From Hirudinaria manillensis (Eukaryota > Annelida > Clitellata > Hirudinida > Hirudinidae), in the NCBI GenBank assembly GCA_034509925.1, contig CM067529.1:2828501-2892500 (forward strand): a stretch of DNA of 64,000 nt, in the 5' to 3' direction. This document shows positions 45,524 to 57,309 of this stretch, piece after piece. A model generated the notes under the pieces. That model searched no databases, was not told where the DNA came from, and worked only from the letters and a program-made list of their open reading frames with translations. A program made the position numbers and the translations under genes. Position 1 is the stretch's first letter. Every line of letters starts with the position of its first letter.

Positions 45524-48500
45524 GGTTAAATGATTGTCGTCGTTGTCGTTGTTGACGTTGAAGATATTGTCGTTGTTGTTGTTGCTGTCGTCGTCACTGT
45601 TGTTGCAGTTCTTGCGGCCTTAATGATGTTTCGGGTTTCAGTCATGGCCGACTTCGCGTGCCGTGAGGAAATTCGGAACATTCTCTGTTTTGATGGATCC
45701 AACAGTGGAGCAGATTAAGACGACGATAATGACGGTGCCGGTGATACTGATGACGACGACGATGATGACGGCTGTAAACAGTATGATGACGATGACTATT
45801 GCGTTAAAGGTGATGCTGATCAAGAAATTTAGAACGGCGATGCTGCTGTTGACGATGACGATTCCGAAGACAAAGACGGCGTAGAGGTGCGGGCCAAGAT
45901 GGTGGAGATGCTCCAGAGAGATACAAAGGAAAGGCTCCCGTACACCAAACAGGATGATTGATAAGCTGAGGAACCGTTGAAGGCCTGGAAACATTGATTT
46001 CCTGACAAGTTCTTCTCGAGACTTACCTCCACTCGAGACCTCTTTCGACAGCTATTGAGGAAACCGAGCTTTAAAATGGCTTCTTTTCGAATGAATTTTG
46101 TGGAAATATTCTCCTCGAGGAAAAATAAAAGCCTCTTAAAAACTTGCAATTCGGAGCAAACAACGTAGATGGCCGGAAGACTTTCTAGAGGAAATTTCTG
46201 GAATTCCTGAATATTTTCGACGCTTCAATCCACGGCCAAGCGCAATCCACAGTACTGACGGTCAAATTTTTCGACCCGGAGAATTTGTAACAATCCCCTA
46301 CGCCGTGGCATGCTCCGGCTGACGTAACTTTCAATTACACATGCTTGCTGGCCTGGAAAAAATGGATAACATTGTGGCGACGGAGAAACCTTTGATTTTG
46401 ATTTCGCGGGAGTTTTTTTTTTTAATTTAACTTTTAAACTCTTGTTTACATTCTTCACGTTGAATTGAAATTAATTTCTCTAAGCGTCCGTTACGCCTCC
46501 TTCCTGTGACAATCCTCTTCCAGAGAAAGCATCACTCGTCGTAAAATGTCTCTCCATTTCCTCGGCATCCTTCTCTCCCTCTCTCTCTTTCCATGCACCA
46601 TCTGAGATGTCCTCTCCAGCGGCATGCAGGATTCTGGCACAGGCAGCGATGTCGGAGAAGAAATTTTTCAGCGCATAAAATTTCCTTAGAAGAATAACTC
46701 GGTCGCCAGATGTCATTTAATCTCGACGGAGAGAACCGGAAGAGTACGTCGTGTTGCCGATGCACAGCTAGTGCTTCCAGCTGGCGCCCCTGTGCTGGGA
46801 AAAGCTGTTTCCTAACCCTTGAGTCCAGTCCATCAGGCACTCAATTCACAAAATCGTCCTCCTAAGGGAGGCCATTTTCATTGAAGTCCTTAAAATCTAC
46901 TTTTTCCGAATGGAGACTGGAACTGTTCTTTCTTCTTTATTTTTATCTTTCCACGCGGGCATTTTAGGCGGCTTTGTTTGAAGGCGTTCGCCAACTTCTT
47001 GGACAAACTTTTTTTCTTTAAATTGAAGATATTAAAAATGTTTAAATTCATTTTCCTATCTTAATTTATCTATCAGCAAACCAGAAATGGTCCCCAAACC
47101 CCATTTCACATACAAACACACACGCACACAATCTCCACCCCCTCAAAAAAGCCCCAGCTGTTGAATTATTCAGTAGAGTGACCTTGGTTCCTAAGGAAAA
47201 GGCTGTCAGGAGAGATTTTCTTCGCGAGAAGTGACGTTTCGATCGAAATGTTGTGCAGTTTGAAGCGCAATTTTCGGACGACGAAGGTCGGCTTTTCCTT
47301 TTCCTAGAGGGATGTAATCGTTTTCAGGTTGCGATATTGAACAATGATGATGATGACGATGACGATGGTGATGATGATGGTGATGATGATGACGACGAGA
47401 CTGACAGGAAACTGCTGCAAATAATAATTAATGCGAGATGGATATACTTTTTTTTGCATGAACCAGGCGACGTTTTTGCTAGAAGTGAACAAACAAACAA
47501 AAATAATATTGATGGCCATTGCTTTGGTTATATATGATGATAATTTTTATTATGAATATAAGCGATTATGAATATAATTACTTCCATTATCACCGCTACG
47601 ATGTCATACCGCGTGTCGGAAATGGCAAACTACACATGACTGGAACTAGAGAAATTAGTGTTTCCATCCGATTAATCGCCGTGTTTGCCGTATTTGCATT
47701 AGGCGTGCATTTTGATCAAACATTTATTAACAACGTTCTAACATATCTGATGACGATATCGAGACACCGAATACAGTGATAGGGCGATTCCCCCGTAGCC
47801 TCCATCCAGCCCAATCCCAGAAAGACCGTGTGCAGCATCTTCGTTAAATCGAATTCATTCCAGCAGACTAAAATTGCAATTAGACAGAGATGCTTTGGAA
47901 CCGAACAAGAGATTTCCCCTCGCCCTGGAAATTATTATTTCCAGTGACGTCTGTCTGAGCGAATTTGACAGTAGATGCATGGTAAGGTCTATCAAGATGG
48001 GGGGTGGTTGTTGTCCAGGAGGGTCACTTGAGTCAGCGGACTCCATTCCAAAAGGGGTCTCGAAAATCGACCTCCACCGGTCAACGAACGTACTGTTTTT
48101 GTTTATATTTAAAATTTGAAAATCACCGTTAAGAATGACCCTCTTATGATATGATCCATATATAAATAAGTTAATTGAAGCACAAAATATTTTCTATAAC
48201 CAGAAGAAGAAGGGTGAGAAAGACCTGACTTATATAAATGGCTCCGCAACGCACCGAAGGGGTCTGGGTTCACGCCCTAATTGAGTGGCGTTTGCTGGAG
48301 CGGCGTGTTTGGTTTGCCAATGAAATTGAAGTTTTGAGAGGGGAGGAAGGTCGCATTGGTGTCAAGGAGAAATGGAAGCGAACGTCTGTATGTTGTGAAA
48401 ATGAATTTCTGAATGGAGTCCATCTGCGATCTCCCTGCTTGCTCGGTCAACGCACTGCAAATCATTGACTGGTTGGTCGATTATTGCGAGGCAGCTAAGA

Positions 48501-49365
48501 ACCATTTTTATCATTCACTTTTATTACTTTGAAATGATAATGAAATCGGAGGTTGTCTTTCTCCCCGCGAAAGTTCGGGACGGGTTGTTGCCATGGTTTT
48601 GCTGACAAAAATGCCGCTCGACGTTTCCATGATGCATTGGATTTCATTTCAAGTGGCGATTAGAATGGTCTGAGGCTTTCAGAACACATCCATCTCGAAA
48701 GGGATGAAAATGGAAAAGTTATTGAATAGCAAAAAATGACAGCATTTTCAAAATAATTAATAAAATGAAGAATGTGCTTGATATTTTGATTCCATCTATT
48801 CGATTCGGATAATTCTACGTTTTCTCTAAACATTTATCTTTACGAGGCCAAGCCAAACCTCTAAGTGCTCAATAATTTTACTTTCGCATGTCGAACATTT
48901 TTATCCTTCCTGTTCTCCCGCAAATATATGAGTTAAGTGAGGGATTGGAGAACTCCTAATTGTTATTGGTTAATTAATTAGTTAATCACGTCAGACTTCT
49001 GAAAGGTTTTCATAGGGTCCAAAAATATAACTAAAAAATTCAGCAAAGCAGAACCACTTCGTTTTTAACAACACTGATTGTAATCTTTTCAAATTAAAAT
49101 TGTAATCATTTACCGTTCATGCATATATAAAAATTGTAAAGTAATGCCGTCACCACTCACATCTCTATCTAATTGTCAACAATCACTGACATGTTAATGA
49201 ACTCCTTGGGAAATTATGATGTCTTATAAATAAAATTTGAAGTGTGTCACGTTCAGAATATTGTTGATAAATCACATAAAATGGACATATAATAAGCACC
49301 AGTTTACTTTTGGCTTGAATATACTTGTATTTACAAGAACAGAAACGATATAAATTTTCATAAAC
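45524..49365. other. Intergenic region upstream of CACNG and downstream of hillarin
   Basis: About 3.8 kb without a supported gene. It contains trinucleotide tracts at about 45530-45605 and 45715-45795, a (GAT)n run at about 47343-47402, and a CAC-rich tract near 47115. A 118-codon hydrophobic minus-strand frame at 45638-45994 is discussed among the findings. The left end should hold the CACNG promoter. Confidence 0.45.
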
Positions 49366-52300
49366 TCAACTCATATACTTGAACAAGGCATGGACTTCTT
49401 CGGCCATAGAAGGCTCCTTAATTAAGTACTCAACAAACGGTATATATTTATCATCTTCTTTCTTAAATCTCCCAAAAACGACAGCTTTTCCAACTTTTGG
49501 ACCAGTATTTATGATACCTTGCCACAAGTTTCCAATTTTTTGTAGGGAGAACCAGGTTTCATTGACACTGACTAAAATTTCAAACGCGTAGCTGGATTCG
49601 ATTCTGAAGCAGACATTGGAATTTGTCACCAGCTCTCCATCCAAAGGCTCAATCAACTTGCAGTCTTTGAAACGGCTTGTCGTACGAGCTAAAGATTTTG
49701 TTTTGTCTGAAGGGCTTTGACAGTCGACAAGGAATTTGTAAATAGGGGTGGCTTTGTTTGAAGGCAAAGATTTGTCGTTAGCGAGAAGATTCAAGATGTA
49801 GTAACCCCTTTTGGGACATCTGAGAAAACAGCTAAGGCATGACTTGGTCCTACTCAAAATGGTCACATATTGACTGCAGTCAATTTCTTTTGCATCCTGT
49901 TGATGGACATACTGCATGGAGAGTGATGTTTTAATGTTTGACTTGCTTTTCAAATTGATATCCACCTGTACCTCTCCTGTAACTTTGAGGAGTGGATCAA
50001 ATTCTGGACTGATTTTCATATCCGAGGAATCACTTTCGGGCGTTCTTCCGAAACAAACCAAGGGATGGGAAACGATGTTTTGGCTTGGAAGTTGGGGACA
50101 ATAAATAAGGAACGAGCAGGCATTGTCCAACGAACGACTGTTCCAGCGTTTGTCGACAAAGATGTCCCAATAGTATCGACCGTGCTGAGGCAGGACGGCC
50201 CTGAAGATGGTGCAATCATCCACGGTCCTGATCAAGCACTGACGGCTCAACTGCTCGTCCGTGAAAGAATTATCCTTGGACTGCAATTTTGCTGCGAAAC
50301 TCATGAGGTTAGGAGAGCGAAGACACAACTCGACTGTTCCGTCGTGCGATGCCTTCAGGACGGATTCTGTTTTCGAGGTGAATTCCAATTTGTTGTTGAA
50401 AAACGGAGACTTGACGACGGGCATGCGAATGAACTCTTCGATGCTGACGGGCTTCCTCATCAACTGCCACCTCGGGTCGTCCGGAAAGTGCTGCTGTATG
50501 TGATCTTCGGGGTCCGTGAGGAAGTAGAATTCGTCGATCTTGTAAGTCAGATGAGGGTCGCTCTGTTGCTTCACGTGACGAGCTCCCCAGTTGCAGTTGA
50601 TGAATCTCCAGGAGTCCTTGATCCAGACGGCCGTCCATTGGTTCCTGAACTTGTTGTCTCGAAACTTTGAGCCAGGTCGATAGCCCACGCCCTTGGAGAA
50701 GCCGTTGATTATTTTGCAATGGATGCCGATGTAGCTGGAAAGAGTTGTTAATCGAATTATTAACTATTAACCATAATTAATTATTACTTTTCTTTTTAGA
50801 CTTTTTAATGGCTTCTTCTTAAAAAAAAAAAGCTCACCTGCACAGTCTTTTGAAGAGATTGTGATAAGTTTCTGTGCCAGTCTTGATGCCTCGCAACAAT
50901 CCCATGGGTGTGTTTGAGGAAAGGTCTTTTGAGAATTCCATTTTGTTCAAATCCTTGGCGGTTATCCATCGAAAGATGGCCCTGAAAGCATGGAATGTGA
51001 TATTCGATAAGAAATCGTTATTGTTCTGACGAATAACTCGGATTGTGAAAAACGCAGGTTACCTGACTTTCTGAAGGTCGTTCTTGCATTTGTAGCTCAA
51101 TCTTCTCAGTAAATCAGTAAATGAAGTTGGATCTCTTTTAGCTTCCTGATGTCAGGATGAATTTATTTTATTTTGAGTATTAAAATCATTAATGATTAGT
51201 TTTTGAACTTATCAAATATATTTTTCAAAAATAAATTCTTTATTCTGATGGAACTATTGTAATTTCTTGAAATTCTTTTAATAAAGGTACCTCGAATGCA
51301 ATTTCATCAAATTCTCGGAAGATGTTTGGATCTTTGTACAGTTTGGATTTCCTGCAGACCGGTGGTTCTGCAGACGGAGGTACGGACATCCTGGGAGCAT
51401 AATCCTCGTCTGACTTTTGAGTCTCATCGGAGATGTCCAGCCTTTGATGGGATTAAAAATATTTATGATTTAATTTGTATAAAATAGAAATTAAAAATAG
51501 GGAGACAGTATTTTTTAGGTAAGATTCTAACTTTTCTCCACTGCTTGAAATCTGCACGTGCTTGTCCGATCGATTTTCTGACGTGATATATTTATAACGA
51601 TTTACAAACTTTATTTAATTTATTTACAATTTGTGAAAAAGTCAATAGTAGACATTGAGCTACCTGTGCTTTTTCTAATTGCTGTCCTTCCTGGTCCCAT
51701 GGAAGATTTTGACAGGTCTTAAGGGACAGAATGAGAAAGGTAAATAACATTTTAAAAGCATTAATAGAATTGGCAGTTTAATTTAAAAATACCAATATTA
51801 TTATAATAATGATTATCTGTTATTAATAATATTTAAAAATTATTATCCTTAAATTTAATATTTATTAAAGTTAAAATTATAACTCTGTTCACCTGACGAC
51901 TTGTTCATTGACTCGTTTCCCTGAGCAAAACCGTTTCCTCTCCAGACGTTTTTGTCTTTTTGGTGGGCTGTTTGTGTTGCTTCGTTTTCATGATCTTTGC
52001 TCTTGTAAGATACCTTGACCTTGTTTTTCTTGAGAACTTTCTTGATTCTGTCTTCAATTGTTTCCTCCTCATCATATTCTTCTTCATCATCTTCATTGTC
52101 ATCATCATCCGTTTCTTCATTGGCAGCAGGTTCTTGTTCTTTGTTTCTCTGAGTTTGTTGTGCAGCTTCTGAAAGACCTTTTGACTTTGGTTTTCGTTTG
52201 TTAATAATTTCCTCATTCCTTTCAGCGACTGAGGACTGTGGACCAGGAAGCACTTCCCTTTCAGGCTTCACCTCCCTGTAATTTGTGTCAGCCCGACCTT

Positions 52301-55278
52301 GTTCTCGAGATTTCCCCTTTTGCTTCTTTTCATGGATTTCCTCTGTAATCAGGGAGTCATCGTAAGTCACACGTTTCTTTTGCTTGATTCTTTCTTTTTG
52401 TTTACTTCTCGACGTCAGATCTTCGAAGCGATCCGTCGAAGCCTCAAATTTGGAGGGAACGAAATTGTATTTTGTATCGTCTTTGCGTAGCAAGTATTTC
52501 TTTCCTTCCACTTCGAATTCCACTTTGTCATCGTCGTCCTTGTCGGATTTCCGTCGACTTCTTTTGTCGACGGCAAGTTTTTTGTTCGACTCGAGGTCTT
52601 GTGTGACTCTTGTGGCAAGACTGTCAGTTTGTTTTGCAGTGTCCTCAGCATTTTCATCCACAATATTGCCTTCGTCATCATCATCTTCTTCTTCTTCATT
52701 GTCTTCATGACTCAGTTCTTCATCATGCTCCTCTTCATCAATATTGTCCAAGGATTCATCAAAGTCATCTTCCTCCTCATCTTTGGGTCCACCGGATGAT
52801 TTCCTGTCCTCCTGGTACTGCATTTCTTTGTAGCTCAGCCTTCGTGAGAATTGAGGTCTGTGCCTACTGTATTCTTCCGTAACTTCCTTATCCTTTGCAA
52901 ACAATTGTGTTTTTTTTTAATTTTTAAATGAAATTAAATTTCACTCCAACAAATTATATTTCAGGTGGGATATCCCAAGATTGATAACTCAATGACAATT
53001 ATAAAGCTAATTGGTCAAATTGGTGAGATTCTTGCATTTTATTGTCTATTTTTTGTGCTCGGCTTTAATTTATAATAAAAAGGAATAAATTAATAATATT
53101 ATTAGTAAAGGAAATATTTAATTCATGCCTCTATAAGCCTGAATAATTATTTTCAATCCTGTATTACCAACCCTTTCCTCAATCATTAGCAGCATCTCCT
53201 GGGCATGTTTCTCTGTCAGCCTCGTCACGGCTTCTTGCTCCTCGAAGTGCATTTTGTCGAGAAGTTCCTTGATTTTCTGTTCCCTCTGCTCTTTGTAATA
53301 TTGTTCGATCTGAATTGAAACGAATTAAATTTTTATTAACGATTAAATAATTAATATTAAATTAATTAAATATTAAGTGCTGTCAAATTGATTCAATCCC
53401 ATTGAAATGCACAACATTCTGTTGAGACCTTTTGGAGGCCTGACTTTTTTTCCTCCTCTGAAGTTTTCTGTCCTTCAAACCATGCGATCAGATCCTTGAC
53501 CGTCCTTTCCCTTTCGAGTGCCAAAATGGTTTCCAGGTTCTTGATCTGATTGTTTCTCTCCTCGTTCATCTCCTGGTAGAGTTTGTCCTCCTCTCTTCTG
53601 TGCTTCCTTTCCAATTCCTCTTGAGCTTCAAAGACACCAAACTTTTGGAAGTCCTAAAATAGAAGATGCTGATGATGATGATGATAGTGATAATAACAGC
53701 AGTCATGATTGGGAATAGCTTTTTCAGGTATTGTTTACTGATTACAGGCAATTTTTATGCTGATTGTTGAGATATCCTTGGTAACTGTGGACTAGTTTAA
53801 ACACAACGCTGATTTTGAAAATGCCTTCTCACACGACATAAAATTGTGAATTAAATTTAGAAAATCGCATTCATTTTTCCATAAAAAAATCTTACATATA
53901 GAAAATATTATAAAATCTTATCTTATTGGTGAGGTTTATAAAATTATTTACTCCCACACATTTATAAACAAGATATGTTTATTTATAACAAGTTTCAAGT
54001 AGCATCATTTCATAGTAGCTTTAATAATTATTAACACTAATTCCTAATAAGTCTTAACTGGCATTGTAGTCTTGATTCAAATCTAATGGCAACTCACAGC
54101 TGTGGTCTTTAAGGATCTCCTTCTTGTAAGTTTACTTTTCTTCAAGTCTCTGGCACGTCTGAACTCAATGGCATCGGGGTCGTACTTGTTCGGAGAAGGT
54201 TCAAACTGCTTGATGACCTATGGTTGATTTGATTGAAACAATCTATCAAAGTCTGTATCTATCAATCAATATCTGTCATTCATTTAAAGTATCTTGTATC
54301 TGGCATACTTAAAAGGATACCAACAAATTGAGTAGGCATCTGCCAGTCAAGTTATGTTATTTGTTATTGATGATGAGCAACCAAATTATCAAATCAAACC
54401 ACCGAGAATGCAGGAATCCATAAACGTGTCATTGAAGTTATGATTTGTTAATTTTAACTCCGTATCAGAACTATGAAACCATTAATGATGTTGCGAACCG
54501 ATTTTTGCAGACCGCTCTTAAAGTTTGAGCCAACCTTCTCGCTGGCTTTTCTCTGAGCCCTGATGGCTGCCTGAATCTCCATGGCCTCTCTGTCATAAGA
54601 TGCCTCCAGTTTGGGGACATGAGACTTGCAGTAGATTTCATTCTTGGCTGATGACTCTTTGCAGAACGTCTTTAGAGTCAGTTGGAGTCCACAGGTGCTA
54701 CATTTGAAGCATCCTTTGTGATACAACTCCCCAATGTCTATCTTCTCCATTGGATAAACCTGACAGATGTTTTGGACAGCTTTGTCATATCAAGTAACAA
54801 ATTTCAAAATTGAGTTCATGCTGTGGTTGTTGAAATAAATTTGTAGTGGTAAACTGATTTAACCAATGAAATCAGGTAAAAGCTCTTAGATGTAATTGTA
54901 AAGAATAAGCAGTAATTTAGTGATTAATAACTTAATAATTAAGTATATTAAAGTTCCAACCCTTCTGCCACAGTTGTGGCATGAGTTCTTGGTTGTCAGG
55001 GATGCTTGTCCCCCAACACTCGGCTTTGGTATTCGGTTGGGTTTGTATCCTAACGACTCTAGGACGTCATCTCTGGCAGTTCTTTTTGGCTGTCCAGTGT
55101 CCAGAGAGTCCAGAGACTCGACCGAGGCACCCAGGTCTCTGTTCCTCCCGAAATAAGTCATCTCGTCCAAGTCTATGGTCACCTTTTTGGGCTTGTGTCT
55201 CTTAACCTTGGAGCGATTAGAAAAGTCATTTATGCTTTCCTCGTATCTCTCGGTGTAATTAACGTTCTCGAGAGACAT
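49366..55278 (-). CDS. hil: Hillarin-like LIM and KY (transglutaminase-like) cytoskeletal protein, 12 exons
   Basis: Hillarin and vertebrate KY (kyphoscoliosis peptidase) are cytoskeletal proteins with a transglutaminase-like fold. Exons in transcript order: 54961-55278, about 54499-54759, 54098-54217, 53429-53653, 53172-53309, 51893-52892, 51664-51717, 51532-51577, 51291-51441, 51063-51145, 50838-50981, 49366-50734. Phases close, giving 1302 residues. A LIM domain (about 101-155) shows CHNC, HKGC, CSTC and CKSH zinc ligands. Residues 234-354 form a Glu/Lys/Arg-rich coiled coil. Residues 355-687, mostly one exon, are an acidic and lysine-rich disordered stretch. The KY region starts near 721 (FREFDEIAF, AIFRWITA, GFSKGVGYRPGSKF, FYFLTDP). 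The Cys, His and Asp of the family triad appear as Lys (GIKTG), Gln (RNQWTAV) and Asn (INCNWG), so it is probably not an enzyme. The donor near 54499 has an alternative (GAG AAG|GTTGGC) slightly upstream in the transcript. Confidence 0.92.
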
Positions 55279-57309
55279 ATCGATTATATTTATTTATCGC
55301 GATCGATCTCCGACGATTGTAACAATATAATCCAATCAAATAATCTCCCGATTACTGATAATATATTCCTCTTTGAGGCGGTTAAGTTAGGCATAAAGTT
55401 AACGGCTTCCCTAATACTATTGAAATTGGTTAATTGGGTTTTAACAGTTACCCTGACGAAACGGTACGTAACTTAAGAGGCGCGCATCGGTTTACAACTG
55501 CGATGGTTAACTTCAAGAGTAGATCTATTCAATATCCTACCTGTCGACTCTCACCTGAATTGAGTCATCGCCTAAGAATAACTAGGGCGCTCATTGGTCG
55601 AGAAGTATGTAAACAAATATATCATCGCCAGAGGAATTTGATCGCTTTGCTTTGACAACTAGCCATTATCACATCTCATAGAATTGCAATTGTTAAAGAT
55701 TTAAGATCAAGACTTAATTGGTTCTATGGAGGTTTTAGCAATTTGTTTAACAGTTTGTCTGGGCGGAAGTCTAAAAACAGTTTGAAGACTAAAAGATCGA
55801 TGACTTGAAGCACTCGATCTGGGATTCTTTTGCGGTCACGTCATTGTTTGCGAATCAAAGATTTCGAAAGAAGACAATGGCTTTATTGACGTTAACCAGT
55901 TGATATTTGACCGAACAAGTCCTCAAAATTCTCAGTGACTCGATCAGCTCATTAGTAAATGCTGAGTAATTTGATTTTTATTTCATTTATTAACTAGCGA
56001 CTGAGAAAATGTTAAAAATTTATTGTTTAGCTGGATGCATTTAGGTATATATTTATTAATTTAAAAAAAAGATTAACTTATTTTGTTTGTTTATATACTG
56101 CATTTATATTGCCTCAACATTTATATTGCCGACGAATTTTAATGTTCAGTATTTTGATTTTGGTTTTACGATTTGAGCACAACTTTGAGGTTAAGTAAAA
56201 TTCTTATCAGGTTATCGTAAATATTTGTTCCTCTTTCTGGGGTATGTATCTTCCTACAGATAGAATAAAAGTCTTTCTATTAAACCATCGTGTACTCAGG
56301 TACTGCAGACCGTAATTAAATTGTATACCAATGATCAAAAGACGGTCAAATAATCAGGAGGCTTTGGCTTGTTGTACATGTATTTGTTACTTTGTTCAAG
56401 AAGGCTCTAATTAGAGATAATGAGGTGATAATTAAGCGCTATTTTTTACAAGTTGATTTAAGATTATTACCAGTCTAGACGATGTCGGGAGATTATTTCT
56501 TTTGGACGATAATCAGGTGCTGAGGGTAGATGGGTATGATGACGATGTTTTAGATTGAACCTTTGAAATTAATCTTCTATGATTAAAAATAAATTATTAA
56601 ATTGAATGAATCATGTAATTATGAATAATATAATTCTGCCCACAAATAATAAAAATTATAAAAAAAAAAAAACAATGGTTGGCCTTCAGACACGGTACAA
56701 GTCATGAATTTGGACCCGAGGTTATTTTCGCAATAAATTGAATTCACTGAGCCACCTGGTGATGGGAGAAGTAAAATAGTGCTTATGACGCTTATTTATT
56801 ATATAATTGCACGTAATTTAATTAATATTAAAGTCATAGAAGTCCCTAATTAGAAAAATTAATAATAATGAAAAATAAGTACATTAATAAGATTAATGAA
56901 ATGTAATGAGATAACATGATCTTTGATGACATGAATGGTTAGAGCAGAGTTGGAAGTCTGTTTTAGGATTTGAACCCAGACTCTCCGGGTCAAATCTTTC
57001 CTAATGTTCCATCACCGGATAAGAAGAGAGGCTCCATCGATGCGAAGATTACGTGACAGGTTGCCATTGGTTACGCAGACGCCGTTCAATGCATCAGCCT
57101 TGAAGATTGCACATGGTACCACGGTGGTGTCCCGTTATGCAAACAGGATTGTTTTCCTTTTGCCTCATTTGGCGATGTTTGAGGATTCTGATTCAATGTT
57201 GTCAGTGCAAGCAAATATTTTCATCTCTGTCACCTGTGGCTTGCCCTGTTGACCTTAGCCATTGAAATTGGAATTCCGTGAACTTAGGGCTTACAGATTC
57301 GAATGAACA
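55279..57309. other. Divergent promoter region of hillarin and the DCX-PLAT gene
   Basis: Two kilobases between oppositely transcribed genes. No coding exon was recognised. A possible degraded tRNA-derived repeat lies at about 56934-57000, with TGGTTAGAGCAGAGTTGG resembling an A box and CCGGGTCAAATC resembling a B box. An open frame at 57004-57252 has no known domain. Confidence 0.45.

Noticed and set aside
47343..47405. Asp-run plus-strand frame near 47253-47537
   Set aside because: A (GAT)n microsatellite inside an intergenic region with no conserved flanking sequence.
48248..48330. B-box-like GGGTTCACGCCC suggesting a tRNA or SINE
   Set aside because: No matching A box at the right distance and no cloverleaf could be drawn.
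50065..50670. 201-codon plus-strand frame
   Set aside because: Antisense of the large hillarin KY exon, which has clear family motifs on the minus strand.
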